Translations under genes and position numbers: made by a program
Source: Xiphophorus maculatus
Taxonomy: Eukaryota; Chordata; Actinopteri; Cyprinodontiformes; Poeciliidae
Assembly: GCF_002775205.1 (NCBI RefSeq)
Contig: NC_036445.1
Coordinates: 27,508,953 to 27,572,952, forward strand
Reading direction: 5' to 3'
Length of the DNA: 64,000 nucleotides
Notes under the pieces: model-generated
What the model saw: only the letters and a program-made list of their open reading frames with translations
The model's database searches: none
What the model was told of the DNA's origin: nothing
Shown: positions 31,569 through 43,559 of the stretch, one piece after another
Position numbering within the stretch: position 1 is the first letter of the stretch
Layout: every line of letters starts with the position of its first letter

Positions 31569-31733
31569 TAATATCAAACATGACTTAAAAGAAATTTGAC
31601 TTTACAATTTTAATGCCTTGAAAATTGGGCCTCTGTCTCTTTAAGAAGCTCCAGCTTTTTTTGACGCTGCCTTCAGCACTTCTTCACAACAGTTCCTCCA
31701 TTAAGCATGGGAAGCACGAGACCGTCCCTTTAA
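31569..31733 (-). mobile_element. TTAA-flanked repeat, family 1, truncated inverted copy
   Basis: AATATCAAACATGACTTAAA, then GGGCCTCTGTCTCTTTAAGA, then CCGTCCCTTTAA at the right end: the reverse complement of the family at 59334-59809, with internal losses. Confidence 0.6.
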
Positions 31734-31744
31734 ATACAGAAACT

Positions 31745-32270
31745 GTAGAGTGCCTTCAACTTTTTCCATAGTTTCACGTCACAATCTTAAACTTTGATGC
31801 ATTTTATTGAAATTTAGCCACTTAGGATAACATAAAATAGTGTGTCACGTGAAGTGGAAGGAAAAGCGTGTGAGTTTTTGTTCTTTTTAATCATATTTGC
31901 AGAGCATTTGTATTCAGCTCCAGGTAAGTGAATATTAAGAGGAACTACTTTTCCACTGTACTTATAGCTGTAAGTTTTTTTCTAGAGACAGAATTCCCCC
32001 CCCTCCCAACACATTTTTGCAAAATACCTCAAACTCAGTCAAACTGAACATTTAATATTAATTTGCTGCACATGCTTGGTTGCATTTTGGTCTGGACTTG
32101 GACTGTGCCGTTCTGATATGCTCAATCTGTGTCTTCTATTTTCTCAACTGTTCTTACTATCTTCCCTGTCGCTGATGAAGAAAACCAACCCCACAGCGTG
32201 ATGGTGCTAATGCCATGGATTGTGGCGGCGTTGCTGTTAGTCCTCAGCTATTGGTACATTCTGCAGGTAT
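31745..32270 (+). mobile_element. Tc1-like element remnant
   Basis: Starts with CTTCAACTTTTTCCATAG, continues with CACGTGAAGTGGAAGGAAAA and CATTTGTATTCAGCTCCAGG, and ends with CTTCCCTGTCGCTGATGAAG and ACCCCACAGCGTGATGGTGC. The last blocks are the antisense of a Tc1-like transposase coding region. No intact frame. Confidence 0.55.
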
Positions 32271-32751
32271 GCCAAAAAAGTTGTAATTGGTTACATGGTT
32301 GGTGGCAGTTGAGAGTAAGATGTCATTTCGCTGTAGATTTGGAAATGCGACTTTTCTTACCTGCCATTTTTCAATTTAACTTAGATTATTGAGTCCACAA
32401 CTCAACAGATTCTCCCGTCTGACTTGTGGGGCTCCACTTTTCAGATGATAAATTAAACGTTACTGAGATGTTGTAAAAGCTCACTATGTTATTTCTCTGC
32501 AACTTATTTTCACAAATGTTCTCCAACAAACCTCTGAGGCCTTTGCAGAGTCACTGTATTTATGCTGAGATTATAAATACTCCTGCGATATTTACACGGG
32601 GGAAATTTAGTGATTTGGTTGCACTGGATTTTATTTAGGGGTATCGGAGTAAGAGGACGAATGCAAAATATAGAAAGAGAAATCATTTCTATATTTCTCT
32701 TTCACACACACACTTTTCATATTTTTATGCGTAAAAAAACCGAATGTTTAT

Positions 32752-32812
32752 TCCTCTGGAAGGAATAAAAAAAAAAAAAACAATGTTTTTTTTTTTTATT
32801 CCTTCCAGAGGA
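32752..32812. repeat. Long hairpin with A/T-rich loop
   Basis: TCCTCTGGAAGGAATAAAA at the left is perfectly mirrored by TTTTATTCCTTCCAGAGGA at the right, with poly(A)/poly(T) extending the pairing around a loop of a few bases. It directly abuts the palindromic element at 32815. Confidence 0.8.
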
Positions 32813-32814
32813 TA

Positions 32815-33211
32815 CACTGCAAAAACACAAAATCTTACCAGGTAATTTTGGTCTAGTTTTTAGTGCAAATATTTCAGTGCACTTGAAATAAGACAAAACT
32901 AACTTACATGTAACTTTTCAGTTTTTTTAAGTCAATAATTACTTGATATTGATGAAACAGCACTTGTTGCATCGGCAGGTTATTTCACTTATAACAGGAG
33001 AAAAATATCTTGTTATAAGTGAAATAATCTGCCAATGGAAATACAACTTTTTGAATCAATATTTAAGAATCATCGACTTTAAACAAAAAAACTCATATTT
33101 CTTGCTAAAAAGTTGCTTATGAGTCAGTCTTGTCTTATTTCAAATATACTGAAATATTTGTACTAGGAACTGGACCAAAGTTAATTGGTAAAATATTGTG
33201 TTTTTGCAATG
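32815..33211. mobile_element. Near-palindromic MITE of about 400 bp
   Basis: The left arm CACTGCAAAAACACAAAATC..GTCTAGTTTTTAGTGCAAAT..GAAATAAGACAAAACTAACT is mirrored by GTCTTGTCTTATTTCAAATA..TTGTGTTTTTGCAATGT. The centre is ATTTCACTTATAACA..TGTTATAAGTGAAAT. No ORF. A truncated sister lies at 37745-37960. Confidence 0.75.
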
Positions 33212-33462
33212 TAATTATGTGCTACTTATTCATCACATTTAGTCGTATTAAGATACTTTAAAATTTGTGGTCGAAATGCGACAAAACACTGAAAAAGTTT
33301 ATGGTAGCCACTTTGTATTTTGATTTATTTTTTTGCAGACTGATCTCACTTAGCTCCCTCCCTGAGGCCTGTGGCCCCTGTGGCCCTCTGGCAGTGTCTC
33401 TGGCCTGTCCATCTGCCTCCTGTACCGCCTGGTTCTGGTGGGACGTAGGCCATGGAAGGCCC

Positions 33463-33465
<3 letters not shown>

Positions 33466-33491
<26 letters not shown>
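33466..33491 (+). repeat. (CA)n microsatellite
   Basis: About 13 uninterrupted CA units; it opens long false frames on both strands. Confidence 0.9.
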
Positions 33492-33494
<3 letters not shown>

Positions 33495-33591
33495 CCGAAC
33501 ACCGTGAAAAGCCCCCAGGCCAGCTGCTCCGACTCCAGAATCTGCTCGTCGCTGCCAGGTGGGTCCCAGGATGCACAGTAGGACCTTTTAC

Positions 33592-33627
33592 TCACACACA
33601 CACACACACACACGCCCACACACATAC
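33592..33627 (+). repeat. (CA)n microsatellite, interrupted
   Basis: CA units broken by one GCC; same false-frame effect. Confidence 0.85.
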
Positions 33628-33834
33628 TGAGCACGTTCACACTCCTCACAATAGCAACACATATGCTCAGTAAGCCTCTTTACAAATGGAGGCGCTGCAA
33701 CACACATGGTTACATGGGTGGCCCAGATGAAACACCGCGGCGCTGGCGGGTGCCAGCTCTTTACACAGAACCTTTGCAGGCTCAGGTGCGTCCCACAGCT
33801 CGCTATAATAGCCTGGGCTCGCAGGGGTGGGACG

Positions 33835-33850
33835 CCAACAGGTGGCGCTG
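33835..33850 (+). promoter_or_regulatory. CTCF-like motif in FAXC-FBXL4 desert
   Basis: CCAACAGGTGGCGCTG is one of the best CTCF-core matches in the window. Confidence 0.45.
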
Positions 33851-33937
33851 TTTTCTTTACTAATTACGACTTTATTTATTCATTGGCATGTGGAAGCTTC
33901 CAGATGACTTTGGCCGGTTTGCAGGATAAAAGCCAAT

Positions 33938-33963
33938 GTGTTTGTGTGTGTGTGTGTGTGTGT
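33938..33963 (+). repeat. (TG)n microsatellite
   Basis: About 11 TG units near a CTCF-like site. Confidence 0.85.
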
Positions 33964-34507
33964 CTTGGGCTTTTTTCCCTTCTTTCCTATGAGGCACAAA
34001 CCATGAGATTCTTTAATAAACTTTGCAGAATTGTGTGCTTGGTTATTTTGTTGGCGCACCAGTGCGTCCTGTCGACAGATCTTCGTAGGGTGAATATTTT
34101 TCTTGAAAACGGCGCCTCGTTTGTAAAGGACAGACGACTTAATCTGCTATTGACTCTCATTTGGTGTCGGCTTTTAAATAGTGATTGATGTTTGAAGAAA
34201 GGAGATATATTGGTGTTGATTTAACAAATAAGAGCCTCAGTAGAGCGAGGATGAACCATACACAACCACAACTGCACTTTTATCATGACTTTTTCTTACA
34301 AATGTGGCACCATTTAGAGAAAAATAAACAGCCTTTTACATAGCTTAAGATTTATACTAAAGGGAAACATTGAGAAATAATCAACTAAACACAACTTTAA
34401 TAACTTTCTGTTGTAAACTTCTATTTTTGTAAGAACTGAAGTCAAGGCCATTCTAGAGTCTTAATTTACATCTCACTCTACGTTCAAAGGAAATACGACT
34501 TTTCCTT

Positions 34508-34912
34508 TCCTTTAAGAACTAGAGGTATGTGATACTGCATATTCTGCTATCTATCTAATACCAAGTGAATACAGGGTCCATGTCGCAGATATCAATACCA
34601 ATACTCAATATGTATGATTTATCATCAAACTTCTAACTGCTGTGATTTTACCTTGGAATTATTCTGCTAAAACCTAGGACAGAATTTAGATAAGTTTAGG
34701 GGTGTCTATAACGCACTTTAGCGACATATTGAAATGATAAACAGAAACAAATGGATAACTGCATTGTTTTCTAAATAAGCAAAGTCCACAAAAATTATCG
34801 TTTGAGAGCAAATCTAAGCAATCGATCTTATCGCCTCAGTATCTCTGATACCGATACCGACTTGGTATTAATGCTGTCAATAGTTTGGATCGATCTGCCC
34901 ACCTCTGCTGTA
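34508..34912. mobile_element. Non-autonomous DNA transposon with GATACCGATACC motif
   Basis: Left end AGAGGTATGTGATACTGC; internal ATATCAATACCAATACTC and GATACCGATACCGACTTGG; right end GATCGATCTGCCCACCTCTG. The ends form an imperfect inverted repeat (AGAGGT/ACCTCT), and the interior matches a widespread fish repeat type. Confidence 0.5.
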
Positions 34913-35250
34913 AGAACACTGTACAAACTGTCACATATGGCTGCGGCAGCATCATGGTGAGGGGCTCTTTTGTTGCCAGTGTTCTTACAAACGCGGGACG
35001 GAATAATGAAGGAGGAAAACCGCATCGAAAGTCTTCGACTTCACCTCCAACCTGGCATTAGAGGTTTAAAACCTAGACGTATTTGTGTTTGTCCCAGCAG
35101 AACAGTGATCCCAAAGGTAAATTAAAACTGACTTTTGAATGGATAAAGTTAGGGAAAATTCTGTGTCTTAAATGGCTGTTCCAACGCTCTGATTTCTACC
35201 CCGTAGAAAATGTCTGGACTGTCGGCTAAAGCACCAAGCGACATACATAA
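34913..35250 (+). mobile_element. Tc1-like transposase 3' remnant
   Basis: CTGTCACATATGGCTGCGGC, AGCATCATGGTGAGGGGCTC, AGAACAGTGATCCCAAAGGT and AATGTCTGGACTGTCGGCTA follow the order of nucleotide blocks in the last third of a Tc1-like transposase. Frame lost. Flanked directly by two other element types. Confidence 0.55.
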
Positions 35251-35269
35251 GCAGGATATTTCCAATCTA

Positions 35270-35622
35270 CGGAGCTTCCGGCTCATATAGAGCCCCTTTG
35301 CCCCACTCAACTCCTTCAGACTAGCCAGCAGCAATTAGCAAACACCTGGTGGAACTGAGCATATGTGCTGTTACTCAGTGCAACGCTGGTAAAAAAAATT
35401 TTGTTAAAGGGTTAAACGCCTGAGGGCGGAGTTTCAGAAAGAGCAGGTGCTTCTTAAAGAGACAGAGTTTCAATTTCAAGGCGTTAAATTACGTAATCAA
35501 ATTTCTTTTAAGTCATATTTGATGTACGTAGCATTTTTAAAACAACTGAAAATAACATAGTTTCTTTTATTGTGTTTTAAATGGCATTGTATGGCTGGAG
35601 AAACATTATACTGACCCTTTAA
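35270..35622 (+). mobile_element. TTAA-flanked repeat, family 1, partial copy
   Basis: CTCCTTCAGACTAGCCAGCA, GCAATTAGCAAACACCTGGT, AGGGCGGAGTTTCAGAAAGA, ending CTGACCCTTTAA. Same family as 59334-59809. Confidence 0.7.
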
Positions 35623-35639
35623 TAGTTTCATCTGATCAT

Positions 35640-36565
35640 TAAACTTACAGTGAAAGCCCACACAGAGCATTCTGCCACTTTGTTCTCAACCACACAGCTT
35701 CAGTACCGTTTGTTTGTCGTCATGTTTATGTCTTAAGATTATCTAACAGCTGAGCAATATGAACTTTCACAGAGTTTCTGCGTTCAATCCATTGACGGAT
35801 CTGACTCAGGAGTTCCCGGAGCGCCTTGGACTCCCGTGGCAACAACAGGAAGTCTTCACTTGCTTCAAACGACATCAGACACGAGGCCAAAAGAAGATTT
35901 ACAAAACTCGACTCAGTTACACCTGCCAACGGATTCATTTGGACGCCGTCGCTTCAAGTGGGACTTCTCTTCTCCCTGCACTCTTCTCAGGTGAAGTCTG
36001 TTTTTTTTTTTTTTTTTGCAGCTCTCTTCTCTCCCTTTGGTGCAAAGCCAGGCACCGTTTAATCTTTCACATCTAGATTTGAACCCGTCTATCTTTGCTT
36101 TTGCCAAAGGCTAGAGCATGTTTACAAGACGTCGCGCACGTATTTTACAAAGCCTTTTAATTATATTTTGCTGGCAACAGCGGCGCCGCTGACTGGATCA
36201 TGCTCACGGGGCGGTGTTTGGAGGAAGCGTCTCGTTCATTAGTCGTCGCTGGGAGGCGATGAGGTGTTGACGGTGTCCTGCCGTGCGAGAGACCCGGGTA
36301 AAAGTTCACCCTGCAGATGACGGGTTGGAGTCGTTACACTGGATCAGGAAAAACAACCGAGTTTCTTTCAATTAGCTTTGTTGATGAGGTATATTTTGAA
36401 AAAGTTGACGTTTTTTTATCATTCTCATGAGATGGATTAATAATGCTGAATTATCTACAAGCAAATGCTGCGATTACTAGTTAGGTCATTGTTAGGGATG
36501 TACCTACATGTTTTGATGTCAAATTTATTTACAACAACGAAAACAAGTTGGTGAGTTATGTCTCG
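35640..36565. other. Intergenic, no gene
   Basis: Mixed composition with a T15 run near 36001. No exon, RNA gene or clear repeat is seen. Confidence 0.4.
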
Positions 36566-37200
36566 CAAAACTATTCATGCTCCCTAAGTTTTGTCGCATA
36601 AAATCCACAAAGTTCAACATATTTTTGGGGGGGATTTTATGCGATTGATCGTAAAATCAACATGAAATAGTTAATATCCGTGAAGAAAAAACAGCTGAAT
36701 CGTACACCATAAAGAGTCGATACTTTGAATCAGCTCTGCACGCTTCACCGGCTGCGTTTCTGCCGGCTTTTGTGCATCGAGAAATTCAGTATTTCGCCCA
36801 AATTATTTCTAATTCTAAAAAAGTTTCTCCTCACTCAAAACAACAAAAATGAATTTCATTTTAAATTATATGTAAATGTACATTGTTGAGCAAGAGACGC
36901 CTGCAGAAAAGTGAAAACAAATTTTAAGGAGGAAATAAGGAAGAACAAAACGTGTGCCTTCAGAAGACACCTTGGGAAATATTTAATTGTCACATTAAAC
37001 GTTCAACATATTTTTGGGGGGATTTTATGCGACTGGTCAAGATAAGTAGTTAATATCTGTGAAGGAGAAAAAACTGAACTGCACACCATAAAGAGCCGAT
37101 ACTCTGAGTCAGCTTTGCACACTTTATTGGTTATGTTTCTGCAAGCTTTAAGCGTTGAGAAATTAAATATTTCCAAAAATCTCACAAAAGACACACGTTT
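36566..37200 (+). mobile_element. Duplicated Tc1-like terminal segments
   Basis: Starts AACTATTCATGCTCCCTAAG. Two direct copies of a segment of about 190 bp lie at 36604-36800 and 36999-37180. Both run TTCAACATATTTTTGGGG, GATTTTATGCGA, TAGTTAATATC, CACCATAAAGAG, GAGAAATT. Confidence 0.6.
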
Positions 37201-37270
37201 TATTTACATTTTCTCCTTCTATGTTATATTTTAAAGCATTTGTTATAAAGCCTCCGCACATTTGTTTCCT

Positions 37271-37274
<4 letters not shown>

Positions 37275-37307
<33 letters not shown>
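37275..37307 (+). repeat. (GT)n microsatellite
   Basis: About 16 perfect GT units. Confidence 0.9.
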
Positions 37308-37429
37308 CCGTTTCTTGTCTAAGTATCTAAATTGACGTTTCATTTCCACATGTTTGTTGTTTCGAGTGAAGGGAAACTTTTGCCTCTGACAGTTTCTGGC
37401 CTGTTGGTTTTTGACCGTTCATAACAGTG

Positions 37430-37610
37430 AATGTTTTGCAGTCTCTACCAGGTTTTCTTCCACGACCGCCTGACTCGCCTCCCCATCGACTTTCTCCAAC
37501 CATTTCCATCCCCGCCGAAGAAAAAACATCCGCTCGCCTTGACGCTGCCGTCACCATGCCGTGTCTACACGGGGATGGTGCGTTCAGGGTATGCAGTTAA
37601 AATATCCTAC
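37430..37610 (+). mobile_element. Tc1-like element fragment
   Basis: TACCAGGTTTTCTTCCACGA, CCCCGCCGAAGAAAAAACAT, GGGGATGGTGCGTTCAGGGT: antisense of Tc1-like transposase blocks, similar to 32130-32260. Confidence 0.5.
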
Positions 37611-37744
37611 GGCATATCATGTTTTGTACTTGGTTAGACGGTTCTGTCAAGAGATTTCCTCACCTGAGCTGTACATATCAAAGCATTTTGGCTGCTTCTC
37701 CTTAAAAAAATAAAATAAATAAGATCAAGTCTGGAAATCCTTGA

Positions 37745-37960
37745 TAATAAAAGTACTAAAAAGTACTTGCTCCATTGGCAGATTATTTTACTTATGACTT
37801 GGGGAAAATGTCTCGCAATAAGTGAAATAATCTGCCAGTAGGACTTGAAAATTGACCTGTAAGTTAGTTTTGTCTCATTTCAAATGCACTAAAATATTCA
37901 AACTGGAAACTAGACCAAAATACTTGGTAAGAGTTTTGTGTTTTTGCTGCGCAAAGATTA
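37745..37960 (+). mobile_element. Truncated copy of the 400-bp palindromic MITE
   Basis: CAGATTATTTTACTTATGAC, AAGTGAAATAATCTGCCAGT, TAGACCAAAATACTTGGTAA, GTTTTGTGTTTTTGCTGCGC: the centre and right arm of the element at 32815-33211. Confidence 0.65.
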
Positions 37961-38839
37961 AACTATTGAAATTTGCGATTAAAACAAAACAGTAGTTTAG
38001 CAAGTGAAACGACATGTTACAGCTTGTATTTGTTACCTGTTGGGCTCCTTTCTGAATTAGGGCTAACAGAAATCACTATGTAGCGGTTGAGAAAAAAATT
38101 GTTTTTTCTACTTTTTTAAAGTAGAAACATTCAACATTTTCAGAGACGCTCCAGCTCCAAAAACCAAAGATAAATAAATAAAAAAAAAAATTTGTTTTTT
38201 TTTTAAAATACCACTGGCTAAAAGCAGCATAAGCTCAAGTTCAGTTTCAAGGTGTGTGGGTTTCTAAACTACCAGAATTCACTTCTCACAGAAATGTGGT
38301 GACATTGAAATGCATGTAAATCAAGAGTTTATAGCATCAGAGTGAATCTGGACATTATTCAACAATCTTTTACAACATAAAAAGATTACTTCATCTCCGT
38401 CTAACATTATGATGAGTGTCTTCTGAACAGCTTTGGGGGTAGAGCATAAAAATGCCAAAATAAGTTTGATTTCTCTGGTTCCAGATTGTTACAGCTGTTT
38501 TTGATGTTCCTGCACAAAAACAGTGTCTGTGTATAGACTATAAAACTATCTAAAACTGTTGATTTGATGCGAATTAATAAATGAATCGGCGAAATTCACT
38601 TTAAAGGTTGTTTTCATGTGCACTTCAGGGAAAACATAGTTCCCCCCACCCCACCTTTTAGTTAAAACATTTTCTTCTACGGTAAAACATCGAGTCCAGC
38701 ACCATTTTCAACCGCAAAAACGACAATTACAATGTCATCTAACAATGAAATAAAAAAATAAAAAACCTTAATTTTATGGTGGAATATTTGTTTGTTTGTT
38801 TTTTTGAGCAGTCTGGATCAATTTCTAATTCCTGCTTGT

Positions 38840-39620
38840 TTGTTTCTCTGATCTTGTTTGACTTTTGAAACTTTCGCTTCACTTTTCCAGACATTTGGAG
38901 CAGGACTGATTCATTGTGTCTCCTTTTATTCTGGGTTTTTTTTCTTTTTTCTTTTCACAGCCCAGACACAAACATCCATGGTACCAGGCCTTATTATAAC
39001 TTCCCTTCTGTCAGCCTCTTATCCATTCCCCCCAGTGTACCTCTCCTCTGCTCTCCACCTTCCCTCCCCTGCCCTCCGCCTCGGATGTTATCTCCATCCG
39101 CTTACGCCCTAATACCCTGATTGTTTAGCTCTAAAAACAATAATTAGCAATCCCAAAACGACAGCCAGGGATGTGAATTTAACAGATTTTCTTTTTCTCT
39201 CGTGTGTTCATTTTTCCCCTCTCTCCCTCTCTCTCCTATTTTTATTTTTTTTCACAAGAGCAAAGTCAGGTTGAGGGAGGACTCGGGGAGGTGTTGGCAA
39301 AGCCTCTTTAAACTCTCTGGTATTATGGAGGATTATTTTGTGCTGAGATCCTGGCTTATGAGGCAGTTCTCTCTCTCTCTCTCTCTCTCTCTTTCTCAGC
39401 CCTTTCTCTTTCTGGTTGTGGCAGACACGCGAGGTAAACAGTTTGTGTCACACTTGATTGCGTTAGAGAAATTAAAAAATGGCAATCACAAAAGGCCAGG
39501 TCTGGAGGGCGAGGAGCGAGGGGAGGGGGTGGGGGACGGAGGAGCGGTGGGGCTCTGACACCATAAGACCCCGGCTCTTTGGGGACCCCTGGTACGCGGT
39601 GTGACAGAGAGGCCGTCGCA
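38840..39620. promoter_or_regulatory. Candidate conserved non-coding element
   Basis: Mostly non-repetitive, no ORF of note. It contains CTGATTGTTTAG, ACAATAATTAGC, GGTAAACAGTTTGTG (forkhead-like) and AAATTAAAAAATGGC, apart from a (CT)n at 39368-39392. The enhancer guess rests on sequence texture only. Confidence 0.3.
39368..39392 (+). repeat. (CT)n microsatellite
   Basis: About 12 CT units. Confidence 0.85.
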
Positions 39621-39959
39621 GCCGCGACAATGCGGGACTTCGTCCTTCAGAGAACACACCTCGCTTTCAGTGTCAGAGTCTATCTGCTCTGGGCCATCTG
39701 CTCGCCTTCTCCTTTCTGCAAAACAAAGTGTTTGAATCTGGCTCAGTTGCTCCAGTGTTTACTCTCTGCCTGTTTGGAGGTGTGTGTGGGTGTGTGGGCG
39801 TGTGTGCATGTGTGCGTGTTTTAAGATATATTCCCTTTGTGATTTCTGTATCTATACAGCCAAAGCATGTAACATCTGTCTCTCTCTCACCATGTCATCT
39901 GGACAAAAGTAAAAAAAAAAAAAACACCGGCTACAGCTGACCCAGAAAACGTTCGGCTC

Positions 39960-41690
39960 AGGACGGTGCGGCTGAAATGCTCTTCGCCAGATTGTAATTC
40001 TCTCCGTGTTGGAATATATATGTGGATATAAGGTGCTGGGGAAACATCTGGGCCGGGTGCATATCTGTGTTAGGCAGTAACAGTGCAGTCCGATAGAGGG
40101 CAGTGTGTTGCTATATTAGAGAACCTGTGGCGCGTGACCTTATGAGAAAAAGGCGCAAACAGAAAACTTACTGCCTTTCATCTCCACGTTTTCTAATGTG
40201 TCTAAGTTACACTCCCTTTTGACATCAATGTTTAAGTTTTTGCTGTGTTCTATGAGCTTTATTTTTTTTATCTTTTATTTCTATTCTGATCCTGTTTCAT
40301 TTTGATTGAAAGATTTTAAGCTTGTCTGCTTAACTTGTTGGTATTTTATTATCGATATTTTTCTTTTAGACTTCAGCGTTTTGAGTTTATAACATAATAG
40401 GCAGTTTTGATTTGGCAGGGGTTTATGTCTGTGTGCCAAAAAAAAAGAAAAGAAAAAAAATCCTTAATAGACAAAATTATTAGAATTATAAATAGTTTGT
40501 GGAATTGTTTGAAGATTTTACAAACTCAAATATGTTCACAAAATATGTTTTTTTTTTTTTTTTTTTTTTTCCCTCAAACCAACTCTGAACACGTCGTCTG
40601 CAGTCTTTGTCTCTCCCTCACAGCTTCGGTCAGTTTATGGCGATCAAGTCTTCCCCGAGTGGTTATCTTACTGCTAAAAAAAAAAACTTCTTTCTTTTTA
40701 CTGGATTTGCCAATATAAGAACATTACATAAATATTGCATATTTGTGTCACAATATATATATTTTTTTACTGGTAACCGTACCAACAGAAAGGGAACCCC
40801 AGAAATCTTGAGGTCTAAAATTGGAGCATGCAGCTCATCAAAACTAGATGTGACAAAGAAAGTCGCCGCACCAGCAGGGGGAAGAACTGAATACCCTGGT
40901 CCAGAAAAAAAAGCATACCGTTTAAAAAATGTGAAACTCTAATTGTCTAGTTCAGCTCCAGAATTTACAACAAAAGTTCTTTAAAATCAGCAACGAAATA
41001 AAATCAAATCTTTTAAGATTTTAAAAAAAGCAAAAAAAACAACAACCAAAAACAACATGTTATTTTCCATCGTACAAATGAGTCATGAGTTTCAAATTGC
41101 CAAGTTAAAGTCTCGTGAAGTTTTCCTGTTAATTTTGGTTATTTCCAGGTGTGAACTTTAATGTGTGTTAAGCGATTTGTGTAAATACTCCACCATTCAA
41201 AATATAAACAGATATTAGTTAAATAGATTGTACTTGGAAGGTATCCCAAACAAATTCTATTCAGGGCCCCAAATCAACTTTAAGACCGACTCTTAAAATG
41301 ACAAGAAAAACTTTTATGTTAGATTGAAGATGATTTTTTTAAAATACAAACCTGTTCACCCGCACATTATCAATCGCTTTGTTATACAGCCGTACTGTAT
41401 ATGCCGAAACGCTGGCGTGCTTTTGAGAGAGAACTAAAGTGTCATAGTGGAGGAAGATTATCCAACATTTGCCCATGTAACACTTTTAGCACCTTTAAAT
41501 GTTTAAATGTCACAGCCACAGCAAATTATACCTGCCTCACATGCTGCCTGCAATGTGGCATTCAGCAGAATTACATAACACCTGAATGCGTTCTGCTCAC
41601 TGAAAACCAGTGGGATTTGCTAATTGCTGTGGCGCTAACTAACGTTAGCATTGCGAGGAGAAACGACTCACATCTTTCGGTTTTATGATT
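39960..41690. other. Intergenic, no gene
   Basis: Contains a CTCF-like AGAGGGCAGTG near 40094 and a T21-type run at 40548-40570. No coding feature. Confidence 0.4.
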
Positions 41691-41759
41691 TCAGACGTCT
41701 GAAGGAGCATGTTCACGAGGAAACGTTACGCAGTCTTGTGCGTGTCGCTTCTAAAACTG

Positions 41760-42900
41760 CCAGAATTCCTAATAAATAGTTTAGATCTACAGGTTTTGCT
41801 ACATTCCAAATGTGCAGCATATAAAGTTAGTCAGAGTAGTGGATATTGAAACGATTGATGTGGCTTTGTTAAAGAAAACATTGCAGGTGGCCTAAATCAA
41901 GCCCTATTAACCTAATGATCTGACCCTAAAGGGCTTTTAGGTATTTATAGTTAGATCTTGTGAGACCTAGATCCCCAGCTAGGCTTTCATGCAGAAGCTG
42001 CTCAGAGATGCCAACATTTCCAAATCAGAACTCCTACTTCGGTGAACGTTGTTGTATTTGCGGCTGGAAACTTGGAAAATCCGACTTCTGAGTTCAAACA
42101 GAATGCAGCACAATGGCGCATTAGAGCTTTCTTAAAAGTCAGAACTCGAGTCTGGGAATTATGCCGCATCCCAGGGGACTGCCTTCGAAGCTTCAAGCTG
42201 CTAATTGTTGGTGTGTGAACTTCTAACAGCAAGACAAGCTAATAACTATGCATTTTGTTTGGTTTGTGCATTCAAACACTAAAGGAACATGTAAAAAAAA
42301 AAAACACATACATTTTACAGTAATGTCTTTTTAATGAGATACAAACAGTCAGGAGGTGCTAATAAATAGTTTATACCTACAGCTTTAGCAGCGTGTTAAA
42401 TGCTCTGCAGCCATTTTGGATATTGAACTTGGGCCTGTCTGGAGAGCCAGTCTTTCCAAGTCAGAACTCTGACTCTAGGGAGCATGGCTGTTGCATTTTC
42501 ATCTGGAAACGCATAAGAAAATACAGCTTTCAAGTACAAACAGCGCTCAGCAGGAGGATGCTATTTGTCTCTGACATTTCAAATTTAAAACCAGGAATCG
42601 CACCACACCCGAGTTGGACGCCCTAACCCTACAAGCCAGGAAACCAGGGGGATTAGCTTGTTGTCGTTGTGCGAAGAACATATTTCCCTCCATGTGTGTT
42701 TAAACACTAAGAGACGAGATAGTGAAGATACAGGACTGTATGTCTGCAATGAGATACAGAAGTTATAAAAGCTGTATGGTTATATCTACAACTTTAATAG
42801 TGTGCTTTGTGTTCAGCAGCCATGATGGATATTGGACTTTTCAAAAAGGGGTTGGAGTTCCCAAGTAGGAATTAAGAAAAATCCAACCTCGAAGTATTTC
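41760..42900 (+). repeat. Three diverged direct copies of a 0.4-0.6 kb unit
   Basis: Landmarks recur in order: AATAAATAGTTTAGATCTAC (41770), AATAAATAGTTTATACCTAC (42360), GGTTATATCTACAACTTTAA (42778). Each is followed by a GTGTGCAGCA or CAGCCAT..GGATATTG word. CAAACACTAAAGGAAC and TAAACACTAAGAGACG mark two of the units. Spacing is about 590 and 410 bases. Confidence 0.5.
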
Positions 42901-43559
42901 CACCACTGAGCCCGGTTTTAGCCACCGCCAAAGTTAGCTAGCTTGACCTTAAACCTCGTGCTTATTGCAGCTTTTTCAAATAACTCTTAACCACAACTGC
43001 GCGCCTGTTCTTCAATCCTTGTTCTCCTTTATTGAAAATAACCCCCCCCCCCAAAAAACAAACGCTCAAGCAGCTGACTGCTGGGGGAGACCGGAAGACT
43101 TCTGAACAAACTTTAGCTAGCTTCAGAGAAACTCAGCTCCGTTTCATTTCCTTCAGTCTTCGGCTCGTTTCCTCGTGGCTGAGCAGAGTCGCAAACACTA
43201 GCTTAAAGCTAAACGCGGCCAACCAGCCCATTTATCACCGTGGGCTTTCCTGCCTCTTGTTTGTGCGATTTCCCCGCCGTGTCACAATCAATCATGTTTA
43301 ATTCAATGGGCCTCCTTTTTTTTTTTTTTTTTTTTTTGCTAAATCAAAAATCTGGAGTTTTGGATAAGAGTTTGTGTGTTTACTCGTGCAGCGGGCTTGC
43401 CTGTGAGTATTTGCATTTGAACTATTTAGCAGCAGTAAAACCTGAGACAGGATCCCCCCCCAAACTGTCACACCTCTGTCTGTCAGGGGAGCAACCAGAA
43501 CTGGCCTGCCAGCAGCTCGCATCCCCCCCCCCAATATATAATCTGTTGTTACACTGTCA

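Noticed and set aside
33258..33673. Frames through (CA)n/(TG)n tracts, likewise 44026-44336
   Set aside because: Open only because dinucleotide repeats lack stops in those frames.
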